In this document: positions 25,377 to 33,714 of the stretch, in pieces
How the letters are laid out: each line of letters begins with the position of its first letter
Position numbering within the stretch: position 1 is the first letter of the stretch
Source of the DNA: a virus
Strand: one strand, 5' to 3'
Length of the DNA stretch: 46,328 nucleotides
IMG/VR virus record: IMGVR_UViG_3300031251_000039
Location: 1 to 46,328 of that record
Position numbers and translations under genes: made by a program
The notes under the pieces: generated by a model
Database searches by the model: none
What the model was told of the DNA's origin: nothing
Seen by the model: the letters and a program-made list of their open reading frames with translations, nothing else

Positions 25377-26792
25377 CTACTGCACGGCAAAATCCCGCGA
25401 CTGGATCAATCGCGATCCTGAAAATTGCACATGGATATTGCGGTCAGTGATCACAACCCGTTTTACGACCAGGTTGAACGTAAACAACTCTACCAATTTC
25501 ACCGTGGGCGCTTGCTCGAAATCAACAGTAATCACATCGGAATTCAAGACCATGCTACAAGAGACCTGGCCAGGAAGTAACAAATCCAGATGCGGACTCA
25601 GTAACGCCGCAATTCCCGAAAAAGCCGAATAAATACCCCAGTACGCCACGATGTCATCGATCACGAACAACCCGTAAGGCTGCGCACTGGCTGGCGAGTC
25701 TTCCGAGAATTTCAGATTCTTGAGCACATCCGGAAAGAAAATCTTTTCCAGGTCCAGCTCGACACCCTGGCCCCGCAAGGCATAACCGAACGCCAGCGAA
25801 TCGACCGGCAGCTTAACCGCCCCCTTGGCTTCCAGGCTGACATGACCACGGGAACCCAGGAACGCCGGCACCGTCCAGTCGGTCCGTGCCAGTAGTGGCA
25901 AAGACTGCTCGCCCGAGCGATCCCAGAACACATGCGCCTCGACCCCGTCGCCGATGTAGGTTCTCAGGAATTCCTGAAACCGCCGGATCTGCTCGCCCGC
26001 TTCGATGAAGCCCGCCGCACCGTGTGCATTCATCACCGCCGGCCGCTCGACTTCTTCGTCCCAGGTCGTCCTGAGAGCGCTCGATAAAATCTCGGAGGAC
26101 GTGTAACGCTCCCACAACTGCGACTCGACACCACGCCGCAATAACACAATCGTCGGACAACTGTCGATCTGTGGATTACCGTCCACGAACCGGATCTGAC
26201 AATCCGGTTCCCGCCCCATCTTCCAGCCGAGAGGCTTCAGCTTGGCCAGCAATTCGGCTTTGACGCGCTCGCCCGCCGGACAGGTTGGTTGACCATTACG
26301 ATCTGCGGGCCAGGTCTTGACCACCAATTGCGCCGGAAGTTCTCGGGACTGCGCCGCCGGACCGTTCGACCGCGACGCCGAGGACTCAATCACCAGCCGC
26401 ATCGGCCGCAGAGTCGGACCCATCACCGGGGATCGCCGGGGGACTGAAACCGGTTCGGCGTTCGCAATCGACTCAAGATCAATGGGCACCGGCACAGGTT
26501 CGATGACCACAGGGGGAACAGTCGCTTGCGGAACCGGTTCAGTCACCGGAGAAGACGCAGGAATCGATTGAGCGGGAACAGCCTGAAAGGGTGTTTCAAG
26601 ACCCATGCGACCGCTGGAACCGCGTTGTTCCAGGTTTGGCTGACGGTTTGCGAGATTCAGCCTGGCACGGGCGACCGCCACGGCAGCCGCCGCTCGCTGG
26701 CCCACAGTGGCCGCTTGCACCACGCCGCCAACCAACAGGCACAGCACGCAGACCAATGCCAAGAACACAAATCTCTCGGATCGAACAGACAC
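25377..26792 (-). CDS. Secreted protein with degenerate thioredoxin-like domain
   Basis: 471 residues from the GTG at 26792, which follows AGGGGAGG by 5 bases and gives a classic signal peptide (FVFLALVCVLCLLVGGVVQA). After a Pro/Val-rich linker, residues about 150-220 resemble a thioredoxin fold: VVKTWPADRNGQPTCPAGERVKAELL in the place of WCxxC, then the cis-Pro loop SCPTIVLLRRG. The CxxC pair is lost, so redox activity is doubtful. The C-terminal half is an unrecognised beta-type domain. Lies in the cassette with a papain-like protein, lipoprotein and membrane protein. Confidence 0.55.
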   Translation of the reverse strand: MSVRSERFVFLALVCVLCLLVGGVVQAATVGQRAAAAVAVARARLNLANRQPNLEQRGSSGRMGLETPFQAVPAQSIPASSPVTEPVPQATVPPVVIEPVPVPIDLESIANAEPVSVPRRSPVMGPTLRPMRLVIESSASRSNGPAAQSRELPAQLVVKTWPADRNGQPTCPAGERVKAELLAKLKPLGWKMGREPDCQIRFVDGNPQIDSCPTIVLLRRGVESQLWERYTSSEILSSALRTTWDEEVERPAVMNAHGAAGFIEAGEQIRRFQEFLRTYIGDGVEAHVFWDRSGEQSLPLLARTDWTVPAFLGSRGHVSLEAKGAVKLPVDSLAFGYALRGQGVELDLEKIFFPDVLKNLKFSEDSPASAQPYGLFVIDDIVAYWGIYSAFSGIAALLSPHLDLLLPGQVSCSMVLNSDVITVDFEQAPTVKLVELFTFNLVVKRVVITDRNIHVQFSGSRLIQSRDFAVQ

Positions 26793-26824
26793 GATCACCT
26801 CCCCTCTGCGGAACAGAGAATCAA

Positions 26825-27814
26825 TCACACCACCGTCTTGGCGACATACTTCGGCGCACCGACCGCCCAGGCTTCGCCGCCGTTGCGGATTTCATTCCAG
26901 AACCGCCGCGCCCGGACACCCACCGAACCAGGAGCCAGCACATGCACCCCACCGGCATACTTCAAGGTAATCCTTGGCATCTGATCGATCGGCATCGTGC
27001 GATCATTCAGCGAAGGCTGACCTGCCGGAAACTCGCCCCAGGATTCGGAACTTTCCAGTTGCGTCTCGCCGTTTTCATCCAGGAACACACCCGTGAAACA
27101 GCGACAATGCGGACCGTAACTTCCCAGATCGCTCATGCCCCGAGCGTCCGGCATTCCCGTGACATACCCGTGTGCGTACGGCACGGCATAACCCGCCGCC
27201 AGACAATCACACAACAGTTCAAACGTCTCGGCCCAGAAGGTTTCACAGGTGAAGCCCGCCGCCGCTCGCATCCAGTCTTGAGGAGTCCCCACACCAGGAG
27301 CCGCTCGCTGGACCGCCAATTTTTCGATGCTCAGTTCATCCATGCCGCGAAACAGGTCACTGGTCGCCACGCCCAGCTCATGCACCGCCCTGGCCGCATC
27401 CGCCAGAATCGCACCGTCGCCGTAACCGCACCGGTCGCGGCCGATTTCGTGCCGAGCCATGCTGTAAATCGGCGCCCACGCCACTTCGACAGCTTGCAAT
27501 AAGCTGGCCGCATCGGCGATCGAGTAATCCAGCGAAGTCTGCACGCCCCGAGCCATGCCGCGCGAAACACAGGTACCAGATGCTTGAAGAAACGGCCGAC
27601 GATAGTTGCCGGTCACTTTCTTTTCGCGATCACGCAGGAACACCCCTTTGATGCCTTCGCGCTGCAACCGTTGCCAGGTGCCTTCGAGTGTCGGAGCCTG
27701 ACGCGCACAAAACACCGATGTCGTGGCCGCATGACCGGCAGCCAGTCGCGACTGGATCGATTCAGTGACTCGGGCCGGATCGCTGACCCAGCCGCTGACA
27801 AAGTTGGTAATCAT
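26825..27814 (-). CDS. Papain-like (C1-fold) protein, possible peptidase or amidase
   Basis: 329 residues. QASGTCVSRGMARGVQ resembles the active-site helix of papain-type enzymes (x-G-x-C-x-x-x-A). It is followed by APIYSMARHEIG and GYGDGAILADAARAVHELGV, the lid-like sequence common in this fold, and a His-bearing GPHCRCFTGV. The Asn-Ser-Trp-Gly site appears as SSESWGEFP, so Asn may be replaced. No signal peptide. Coupled by one-base overlap to the lipoprotein gene. A candidate cell-wall or protein hydrolase of the lysis cassette; activity uncertain. Confidence 0.5.
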   Translation of the reverse strand: MITNFVSGWVSDPARVTESIQSRLAAGHAATTSVFCARQAPTLEGTWQRLQREGIKGVFLRDREKKVTGNYRRPFLQASGTCVSRGMARGVQTSLDYSIADAASLLQAVEVAWAPIYSMARHEIGRDRCGYGDGAILADAARAVHELGVATSDLFRGMDELSIEKLAVQRAAPGVGTPQDWMRAAAGFTCETFWAETFELLCDCLAAGYAVPYAHGYVTGMPDARGMSDLGSYGPHCRCFTGVFLDENGETQLESSESWGEFPAGQPSLNDRTMPIDQMPRITLKYAGGVHVLAPGSVGVRARRFWNEIRNGGEAWAVGAPKYVAKTVV

Positions 27815-28155
27815 TATTGCGCCAGCCCCCTGACTCGTTTGGAATCTTTGATCGCACTCAAGGGACTTTCGTCACTGGGAGCGTTCACGAATTCCGAGTT
27901 AAACCGGCTGACATCCTGATCGGTCAACTCGCCGTTTTTGCGCAGCTCGGACACGAACTGGCCCAGTTCCCGAGCCGTATCAATATTTCCGGCAGCGACC
28001 GCCTGAGACAGCGCCATCCAGACCGCTTCCGGAGTCGCCTTCTCGACCGTGACCTGATCGGGCTTCGTATCGCGTCCGCCGGACTGATCGATCGGGACGA
28101 CCACTGGACCGCAACCCAGCACCAGGCACGTCAGCAACATCAACAAGCAACGCAT
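27814..28155 (-). CDS. Small lipoprotein, spanin-like position
   Basis: 113 residues. Signal peptide with lipobox (MRCLLMLLTCLVLGC), predicted lipid-modified Cys15, then a charged soluble part (VSELRKNGELTDQDVSRF). Both ends overlap neighbours by TAATG. The pairing of a small lipoprotein with a two-span membrane protein and a hydrolase-type gene fits a lysis cassette with an outer-membrane spanin, but no spanin motif is seen. Confidence 0.6.
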   Translation of the reverse strand: MRCLLMLLTCLVLGCGPVVVPIDQSGGRDTKPDQVTVEKATPEAVWMALSQAVAAGNIDTARELGQFVSELRKNGELTDQDVSRFNSEFVNAPSDESPLSAIKDSKRVRGLAQ

Positions 28156-28619
28156 TACACACTCCCTTGACTGGTGGGATCCGGCAAACCGAACTTGGCC
28201 AAAAAATCGTTCTGCACCCGCAACCAGGCGAGTTCCCGGATCAAATGCTGCTCATCGGGCGACTTGGCATTGTTGAACTGCTCGATCAGATCATCCGCCA
28301 CGCCGATCGGCGGCAGCGGACTCAACTTCAGCGAAGTCGTGTTGCGGAGCGTCTCGACGACATCACGAATCTTTTCCGGTTGAAGATTCTTCGCCTCCCG
28401 AGCCAGCCAGGCCCAGAAGCCCGCAACAGTGAAGCCACCGGCAGCCAGGAAACTGAGCACCATCCGCGCAATACCCTCAGCCGAGACCTGCACACCGTTT
28501 GGTCCTGTCCCACGGGCGACCATTGGACCGGCAACGGCCAGTCCCGTGAAACAGAAGACCAGCGCGGAAACCACGGCCACAGCGAAACAGACAACAGCAA
28601 TCACATTCTTATGGCTCAT
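28155..28619 (-). CDS. Two-span membrane protein, holin candidate
   Basis: 154 residues with two transmembrane helices (about 7-30, CFAVAVVSALVFCFTGLAVAG, and 52-70, VLSFLAAGGFTVAGFWAWL) and a charged C-terminal tail with NNAKSPDEQHLIREL. A two-span protein beside a lipoprotein and a hydrolase-type gene is consistent with a holin. One-base overlap with the lipoprotein gene (TAATG). Confidence in holin function is low; membrane topology is clear. Confidence 0.55.
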   Translation of the reverse strand: MSHKNVIAVVCFAVAVVSALVFCFTGLAVAGPMVARGTGPNGVQVSAEGIARMVLSFLAAGGFTVAGFWAWLAREAKNLQPEKIRDVVETLRNTTSLKLSPLPPIGVADDLIEQFNNAKSPDEQHLIRELAWLRVQNDFLAKFGLPDPTSQGSV

Positions 28620-28660
28620 CGCCTGAACTCCTGAAAGATTCGCCTTGACCGCCGAGCTGG

Positions 28661-29056
28661 TTATTTCTTGACCCAGGGATTTGGCATCGGGCCAGGAGGA
28701 ACAACCGGCTTCACGGGATCGGGCTTGGTCGCATCGTTGTTGGCGGGCTGCTGGGTATTGGCCGGAGTGGCGGGATCGGGAGTAGCGGGCGGTTTGTCCT
28801 GACCCTGATCCTGAGACTGGGACGCCGTACGGTACATATGCAGCTTGGCATACAGCGCCGCCATGCCCGACAAAAAATCAACCACGCATTTCACTTCAGC
28901 GAACTCGGGCTGAAACGGCGCCAGAATCCCCGTGAACTGCCCCGCCGCGATTTCGGCCTGGAACATCTGCAAACCTTCAGAACCCAGCGACGCCAGTTCG
29001 GCTTCGATAAACGGCCGCAGCGCCAACGCTTTCTTGACCAGCGATTGATCCGCCAT
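28661..29056 (-). CDS. Small protein with Pro/Asn-rich tail, unknown
   Basis: 131 residues from MADQSLVKKALALRPF. The ATG at 29056 has GGGAG 8 bases upstream; a longer upstream reading lacks an SD. A helical N-terminal domain (LRPFIEAELASLGSEGLQMF) is followed by a Pro/Asn/Thr-rich tail ending PNPWVKK. First gene of the membrane/secreted cassette. Not recognised. Confidence 0.5.
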   Translation of the reverse strand: MADQSLVKKALALRPFIEAELASLGSEGLQMFQAEIAAGQFTGILAPFQPEFAEVKCVVDFLSGMAALYAKLHMYRTASQSQDQGQDKPPATPDPATPANTQQPANNDATKPDPVKPVVPPGPMPNPWVKK

Positions 29057-29161
29057 TTGAAAAACTCCCTGACTGGCAGTGTGCCAAAAACTGTTTGAAA
29101 TCAGACTAGGCACACAAATAACGCTTTGTTAGATTAGCTGCAATACTAAGATAGTTATATA

Positions 29162-29178
29162 ATGCTAGTTACTAGCAT
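29162..29178. promoter_or_regulatory. 17-bp palindrome before the late cassette
   Basis: ATGCTAGT-T-ACTAGCAT, perfect 8-bp arms in an AT-rich stretch (29100-29185), with TATATAAC-type sequence next to it on the minus strand. It is the only sizeable gap between the accessory strip and the cassette; a late promoter or operator is likely here but unproven. Confidence 0.4.
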
Positions 29179-29189
29179 CCTGATGAATC

Positions 29190-29405
29190 TTAGTTATCAC
29201 TCGCCACAGGCGGGATCAGGTCGGCCTGGACCGACTTGAAACAGAACTTGCACTTGCGGCACTTGTGCCAGCGGGTTTTTCCCAGAGTGTGCGTCACCGG
29301 ACAATCCGCACAGCGGCAAGTCCTGACCGGGCACTGGATCACGACCCAGTAAATCACCGCCGGATCAATATCGGCATCAGCGAACAGTGATTTCTGGTAC
29401 GCCAT
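29190..29405 (-). CDS. Small zinc-ribbon protein
   Basis: 71 residues with CPVRTCRCADC and HKCRKCKFC, at least one CxxC...CxxC ribbon. Begins MAYQKSLF. Likely DNA- or RNA-binding or protein-binding; not recognised. Close to the end of the accessory strip, and followed by the AT-rich palindrome. Confidence 0.5.
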   Translation of the reverse strand: MAYQKSLFADADIDPAVIYWVVIQCPVRTCRCADCPVTHTLGKTRWHKCRKCKFCFKSVQADLIPPVASDN

Positions 29406-29408
29406 CTG

Positions 29409-29702
29409 TCAGCCCGAAATCGTCTTGATCGTCGTTTGATTCAGCGATTCCAGCAAATCGAACCGCTCGTTCTTGTGATACGCCGCGAGCGCATCGAGCA
29501 AACCCGGCTTCGCCCCAAACTTCTCCATATTCAGGGCAATATCGCTCCGACTCATCCAGACCCAGGTTGCCTCTTGGCCGCCCAACAGCATGCACACCCA
29601 AGCCGCTTCACGCCCCCGAGCCGCTCGAACCGGATTGAACCGATCCAGCCGAAACGAGACGTACAGTAATTCATCAACCGGTATTTCGACTTCGTTCGCC
29701 AT
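29409..29702 (-). CDS. Small unknown protein (97 residues)
   Basis: Starts MANEVEIPVDELLYV; I prefer the ATG at 29702 to the upstream start at 29726. Helical, with a WVWMSRSDIALNMEKFG segment. Overlaps the preceding small gene by about 30 bases, which is long but both read as plausible proteins. Not recognised. Confidence 0.45.
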   Translation of the reverse strand: MANEVEIPVDELLYVSFRLDRFNPVRAARGREAAWVCMLLGGQEATWVWMSRSDIALNMEKFGAKPGLLDALAAYHKNERFDLLESLNQTTIKTISG

Positions 29703-29871
29703 ATAACACATGCTCCGGTACACCAAGGTTCCTACAGATCGCGGTCAACAACAAACGATTGAACATCAGAAAATCATTCCGCCGCGCCGCCTCATTCAGC
29801 CACAAAGATTCAATCAGCGACAAGCTCCAGGGAAAACTGCGGATCACGGCAAGCTGTCGTTGTTCAGACAT
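29674..29871 (-). CDS. Small unknown protein (65 residues)
   Basis: Starts MSEQRQLAVIRSFPWSLSL at the ATG 29871, which overlaps the upstream stop by 8 bases. Two helices, ending GVPEHVLYGERSRNTG. Not recognised. Confidence limited by short length and the overlap with the gene downstream. Confidence 0.4.
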   Translation of the reverse strand: MSEQRQLAVIRSFPWSLSLIESLWLNEAARRNDFLMFNRLLLTAICRNLGVPEHVLYGERSRNTG

Positions 29872-30139
29872 CAATCCCCCGGCAGTTTTCGGTGGCGATC
29901 CGCACGCATTCCCTGGCATGAATTGCAGACTGGACGGTATCGCCCCGCAGCAGACAAGCCAGATCCTTCTTGAGTTCCACCAGCAGCATTCGCTCACCCT
30001 CAAAGTCGGCCGGAGGAATATCGGGACGCAGCGCATGAATGCACTCGACCGTCAGGATGAATTCTTCCACTTCCTGAATCATGCGACGAACGTTCCCGAT
30101 CATCGATTCGATCGTGATATTGCGCTTGCCGCGTTTCAT
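29864..30139 (-). CDS. Small helical protein, unknown (91 residues)
   Basis: Starts MKRGKRNITIESMIG, followed by a helical body (VRRMIQEVEEFILTVECIHAL) and an acidic segment. Contains four Cys and several acidic residues; no motif. Four bases from the next gene, so part of one operon. Confidence 0.45.
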   Translation of the reverse strand: MKRGKRNITIESMIGNVRRMIQEVEEFILTVECIHALRPDIPPADFEGERMLLVELKKDLACLLRGDTVQSAIHARECVRIATENCRGIDV

Positions 30140-30143
30140 GACA

Positions 30144-30371
30144 TCACCTCAACCGCACAAAGGCATTTTTCGGAATCTCTTTTCCCTCAGCCCGATACGC
30201 CGCCTTCAGCAAACCGACCGCCAGACCCCTGGCAGCCTCGACCGAGCAAGACACGCCGCCCGCCAGTGAAGGCGGGACCATGATCGCGACCTGACCATTG
30301 TTCGTGACGCCGACATCAATCTGGCCAGTTTTTTCCAGCTCGCCTTCAACAAATTCTTCTCTCGTACTCAT
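30144..30371 (-). CDS. Small unknown protein (75 residues)
   Basis: Starts MSTREEFVEGELEKTG; beta-type middle (IDVGVTNNGQVAIMVPPS) and an Ala-rich helix. Not recognised. Co-transcribed with neighbours by short spacing. Confidence 0.45.
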   Translation of the reverse strand: MSTREEFVEGELEKTGQIDVGVTNNGQVAIMVPPSLAGGVSCSVEAARGLAVGLLKAAYRAEGKEIPKNAFVRLR

Positions 30372-30386
30372 GACTTAACCCTAGTT

Positions 30387-30611
30387 TTAGACTCGTTTCG
30401 ACAAATAAAGAGACACAGTTTCCGAAGACTCGGCGATCCGCTCGATTAAGTCTTTTTGTCGCTCTCGAAGCCGAAGCAACTCGGCATTCTGCTCAATCCC
30501 TTTCTGAACTTCGGGCGACGCTGGCAACTGTTTGATCAGCCACACCGCCGGAACAATCGCAATCAGCAAACCGAACCCGAACGAAAACCCCTGCAAAACA
30601 GCAACCAGCAT
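30387..30611 (-). CDS. Small membrane protein with coiled-coil tail (74 residues)
   Basis: The ATG at 30611 has AGGAG 7 bases upstream, so the longer TTG start is discarded. One transmembrane helix (VLQGFSFGFGLLIAIVPAVWL), then a charged helical tail (LLRLRERQKDLIERIAES). Unknown role. Confidence 0.48.
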   Translation of the reverse strand: MLVAVLQGFSFGFGLLIAIVPAVWLIKQLPASPEVQKGIEQNAELLRLRERQKDLIERIAESSETVSLYLSKRV

Positions 30612-30648
30612 TTTCAAACTCCTAAAAACAAGAACCTTTCAAACACCT

Positions 30649-30888
30649 TTACTCAAACAAATGAATCTGACCGGGCGAATCTTCGATCGTCGGCTTGGTC
30701 TTCTTCGTGCCAAGCTGTACCCGGATCTCGTCGCACCAAACTTTGTACGGCCACATCCGCCGGTACTTGTAGGGATAAGCCGCACGCAGCGCCGCACGCA
30801 AAACCTTCATGTCTTCGGCACCGACTTCAGAGATCACCTTCGCAATGATCGGTCGACAGTGATCACGCCAGGTCGATTGAGCGCTCAT
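30649..30888 (-). CDS. Small unknown protein (79 residues)
   Basis: Starts MSAQSTWRDHCRPIIAKVI; ATG overlaps the upstream stop by ATGA. Helical and basic with YPYKYRRMWPYKVWCDE, possibly nucleic-acid binding. Not recognised. Confidence 0.48.
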   Translation of the reverse strand: MSAQSTWRDHCRPIIAKVISEVGAEDMKVLRAALRAAYPYKYRRMWPYKVWCDEIRVQLGTKKTKPTIEDSPGQIHLFE

Positions 30889-31235
30889 ACTGGAGCCAGC
30901 AATTTCAAAAAGTCGCCCGTGATTGTCCAACCCACCTTCTGCGCAACGCTCACTAATTCGTCCGGATTCGTAGACCGCTCCTCGATCGTCTCCTTGAGGT
31001 AGCAGATCAAAGAATCATTCTTCTCATCGAACCAGTAGTCATCGACGGTGGCGACATTGACCACAAACTCGTCATCGTCACTGCTGACCAAATCAATAAA
31101 CGAGCCGGGAGGAAGCAGCGCCGGAAGATTGATCAACCGGTCGGCGCGACCCGCCCAAATCCTTCCTCTTGTTCCGGAAGAATCAATCGCATCAGTAATC
31201 TCCACATCCATTCGCAATGTCACTTTGATACTCAT
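30885..31235 (-). CDS. Unknown protein (116 residues)
   Basis: Starts MSIKVTLRMDVEITDAID; beta-rich, then a helical C-terminus (QKVGWTITGDFLKLLAPV). SD AAGGAG at 7 bases. No motif recognised. Confidence 0.45.
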   Translation of the reverse strand: MSIKVTLRMDVEITDAIDSSGTRGRIWAGRADRLINLPALLPPGSFIDLVSSDDDEFVVNVATVDDYWFDEKNDSLICYLKETIEERSTNPDELVSVAQKVGWTITGDFLKLLAPV

Positions 31236-31277
31236 GATTTCGCTCCTTAAAACACCTTGGCATCGCGAACGATCGAA

Positions 31278-31586
31278 TCATCCCTGTCGTCGCATTTCAG
31301 ATATCAACAGGGTCCGACGCGGCCATTGCCCATCGATCGACACCCACGCCTGCGGTGGCTCGCCCACATAATCCACGGCAATAACTTTCCCAGTTCGAAC
31401 CTGACCGTCAAATTTGCACTCGAACGAGTCACCCACCGAGAATTTGGCCATAACGACTTTCTCAATGTCCTCCATATAAAATCGGCAGTCGTAACTTCTA
31501 TTTTTCCCGATCCCCGTCATCGGTTTAGTCTCAGCACTCGTAATAGTCAGCCGCACCAGAACCTCATCGCCGTTCTTGAATTGCAT
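31278..31586 (-). CDS. Unknown beta-type protein (102 residues)
   Basis: Starts MQFKNGDEVLVRLTI with AAAGGG 6 bases upstream. Reads as a small beta-barrel (KFSVGDSFECKFDGQVRTGKVIA). No motif. Right after its stop is a 15-base copy of the 3' end of the next upstream gene, see findings. Confidence 0.45.
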   Translation of the reverse strand: MQFKNGDEVLVRLTITSAETKPMTGIGKNRSYDCRFYMEDIEKVVMAKFSVGDSFECKFDGQVRTGKVIAVDYVGEPPQAWVSIDGQWPRRTLLISEMRRQG

Positions 31587-31601
31587 GCACAACCCTTTCC
31601 A

Positions 31602-32045
31602 TCAAATCAGCCCCCGGACGATCGAATCATCCACGTTGAATAGCCCCTGTTTGCCAGCAAACGGGATCGGCGTCTCGAACCGCTCAACCTTCTCGAGAAT
31701 CCAGCACCAGGGGCCTTCGGTGTGTTCGTGCTGCGCCAGCCAGGGGTACTTGTGCCTGACGAAATCGCTCATTACCGGCCGCTTTTCGATATCCAGCAGG
31801 ACTTCCACGCAATCGATCAACTGACACCGGCCGACGATCGCACCCCAGGCCACCTTGGGAAAAAGATAGGAATAATAGTCATTCCAGTATTTTTCCGACT
31901 TCCCGGCATGAATCAGCATCGGCCCACGGTACGGCGTGGACCAGGTTCGATTCTCAACCCGCTTCTGGACCTGCGTCATCGGCAACTCGTCCTGCGGAGT
32001 CACAATCAAATGCGCATACGGCTGACAAATCGTGAGACACTTCAT
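31602..32045 (-). CDS. ASCH-domain protein
   Basis: 147 residues. The ASCH/PUA-like fold is suggested by MKCLTICQPYAHLIV, by ENRTWSTPYRGPMLIHAGKS (the nucleic-acid-contact loop), by WGAIVGRCQLIDC and by GPWCWILE. ASCH proteins bind or process RNA or modified bases and are common in phage accessory gene strips. Overlaps the methyltransferase stop as ATGA, suggesting joint expression with it. Confidence 0.78.
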   Translation of the reverse strand: MKCLTICQPYAHLIVTPQDELPMTQVQKRVENRTWSTPYRGPMLIHAGKSEKYWNDYYSYLFPKVAWGAIVGRCQLIDCVEVLLDIEKRPVMSDFVRHKYPWLAQHEHTEGPWCWILEKVERFETPIPFAGKQGLFNVDDSIVRGLI

Positions 32046-33121
32046 GGGCGTTCTTCCCCTTTCAGATTTGAAATAACATCCTCCAGCCGACGCTTCGTCA
32101 GATCGATCTGTGATTGACGCACATCAATGCCGATCGAATCCCGGCCGTTGATCTCGGCCGCATGGATCGTCGTCCCAGAACCGCAAAACGGATCCAGCAC
32201 AGTCCCGCCTGGCGGACAGAACGACTTGATGAAAAACTCGGCCAATGTCAGCGGAAACGGCGCTTCGTTTTCGTGACACAACTTGTGACCCATCACGCCG
32301 CCGCCGACGATGAACTTCAGCACATTCCCAGGATTGGCCATCTTGGGAATCGTATACCCGACTTGCGATTGCTGTTTCGTGCCGTCACGGTCCAGCGTCA
32401 TGACTTGCGGCGTCTCCCGAAGTACCTCTGTGCCATCTTTCTTTTGATGCACTTTGACGCGACTTTTCGCCCCCTTCCTGCGATCTGATTGCGGTGTTGA
32501 TTTCGTGCCCGGCGTAAACCCGAAATCGTCCCGCTCGGCCAGAACATGACTCGGCCGGCGACCCCGAGACCTGACGCGCCCGTCAGACTCAACGACCGTC
32601 GCACCGCTGTTGATCGAGTGCCCCCATTGATTCACCCGAGCGCCGTTCGATTGCCTGTTAGACATCTCGCCGCCCGGCGCCCACTTCGGCGGATGACCGC
32701 AAGCCGTGTTGTCCGACCAGGGCAGCTTCCCATGCGTCGCACAGATGATCAGCTCGTAATCATTCCGCAACCACTCTTTTCCACCCGAGCCAGGAATCCC
32801 GACCCTGTGAAAGATCGGCGGCTTACGGAGCTTCACGCCACGACGATGAAGATCCGCCGCCAGCAAGATCGGCACTGCCGAATAGCGGAAATTCTTCGTC
32901 TTGCCCTCGATCACCCAGGCAACCAGCCCCTTGGAAACCCGCAGGCATTCCAGATAACGATCAACGCACCAGTCAACGAACTCCTGCCCCTTCAGCGAAA
33001 ACTGAATGCCATAGGTCCGGCAGTCTTCGTAGGGCGGACTGGTGAACACCAGATCGACCGACTTGTCCGGCATGCCGCGCATCAGGTCCAGGCAGTCGCC
33101 ACTCAAAAGCTGATAAGCCAC
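32042..33121 (-). CDS. DNA methyltransferase, beta class (N4-cytosine or N6-adenine)
   Basis: 359 residues. Catalytic motif IV is TSPPY at 27-31, and the SAM-binding motif I DPFCGSGTT comes near the C-terminus (310-318), the beta-class order. A long variable region between them (about 100-260) would read the target site; TSPPY is most typical of m4C enzymes, but m6A cannot be excluded. Start is a GTG with AGGGG upstream. No restriction partner is visible, so it is probably a solitary phage methylase that protects the genome or regulates. Confidence 0.9.
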   Translation of the reverse strand: MAYQLLSGDCLDLMRGMPDKSVDLVFTSPPYEDCRTYGIQFSLKGQEFVDWCVDRYLECLRVSKGLVAWVIEGKTKNFRYSAVPILLAADLHRRGVKLRKPPIFHRVGIPGSGGKEWLRNDYELIICATHGKLPWSDNTACGHPPKWAPGGEMSNRQSNGARVNQWGHSINSGATVVESDGRVRSRGRRPSHVLAERDDFGFTPGTKSTPQSDRRKGAKSRVKVHQKKDGTEVLRETPQVMTLDRDGTKQQSQVGYTIPKMANPGNVLKFIVGGGVMGHKLCHENEAPFPLTLAEFFIKSFCPPGGTVLDPFCGSGTTIHAAEINGRDSIGIDVRQSQIDLTKRRLEDVISNLKGEERP

Positions 33122-33130
33122 GACAACCCC

Positions 33131-33652
33131 TCACTTAAACAGCGTCTCGCCGTTGGTCTTGCCGTTCTCCTTGCCCGGTTCTTTTGCGGGCGCCTCAACA
33201 TCGCCAGCATCCGGCCGCAAACCCTTGGGATGGGGTTTTGACTGAGTGATCGCTTTCAGGTCGTCGCGGTCGATCGCCGGCATGCCCGACAACTTCCAGA
33301 AGTCGGTGCCCATTTCCTTGCCCACCGCATCGATCGCAGCAATCACATACCTCAGATACCGGGCCACTCGGCGAACCCGATCACCGACAGCGCCCGGCCT
33401 GGTACGCTGTCGCGCAAAGCTGATTCCGATGTCCTTCGCCACTGCGTCGATCGTCGACGCGCTGATGTCAAGACTCAGTTGCTCAGAGGCTCGGGCTGCC
33501 ACCTGCGCCATCGTGAACTTTTCTTGCTCGATCGCCTTCTTGTTGGCGACCATCCATTCCCGCAACCGGAACAGTTCCGGAATCGACAGCATGCGGCGTT
33601 TCGCTTTTTCAGGACCGGTTTTTTCAGGAACGGTTGTCACAGGCTCATTCAT
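33131..33652 (-). CDS. Unknown, DNA-binding-type protein
   Basis: 173 residues. A helical N-terminal half (IPELFRLREWMVANKKAIEQ and SASTIDAVAKDIGISFARQR) looks like a helix-turn-helix; the C-terminus is Lys/Pro-rich and disordered. It lies just upstream of the methyltransferase. Not recognised. Confidence 0.48.
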   Translation of the reverse strand: MNEPVTTVPEKTGPEKAKRRMLSIPELFRLREWMVANKKAIEQEKFTMAQVAARASEQLSLDISASTIDAVAKDIGISFARQRTRPGAVGDRVRRVARYLRYVIAAIDAVGKEMGTDFWKLSGMPAIDRDDLKAITQSKPHPKGLRPDAGDVEAPAKEPGKENGKTNGETLFK

Positions 33653-33714
33653 GACTCAAACTCCTTGACGTTGAAGTTGAAAACAAAACACACTCACACA
33701 TGACCACAGACAGA

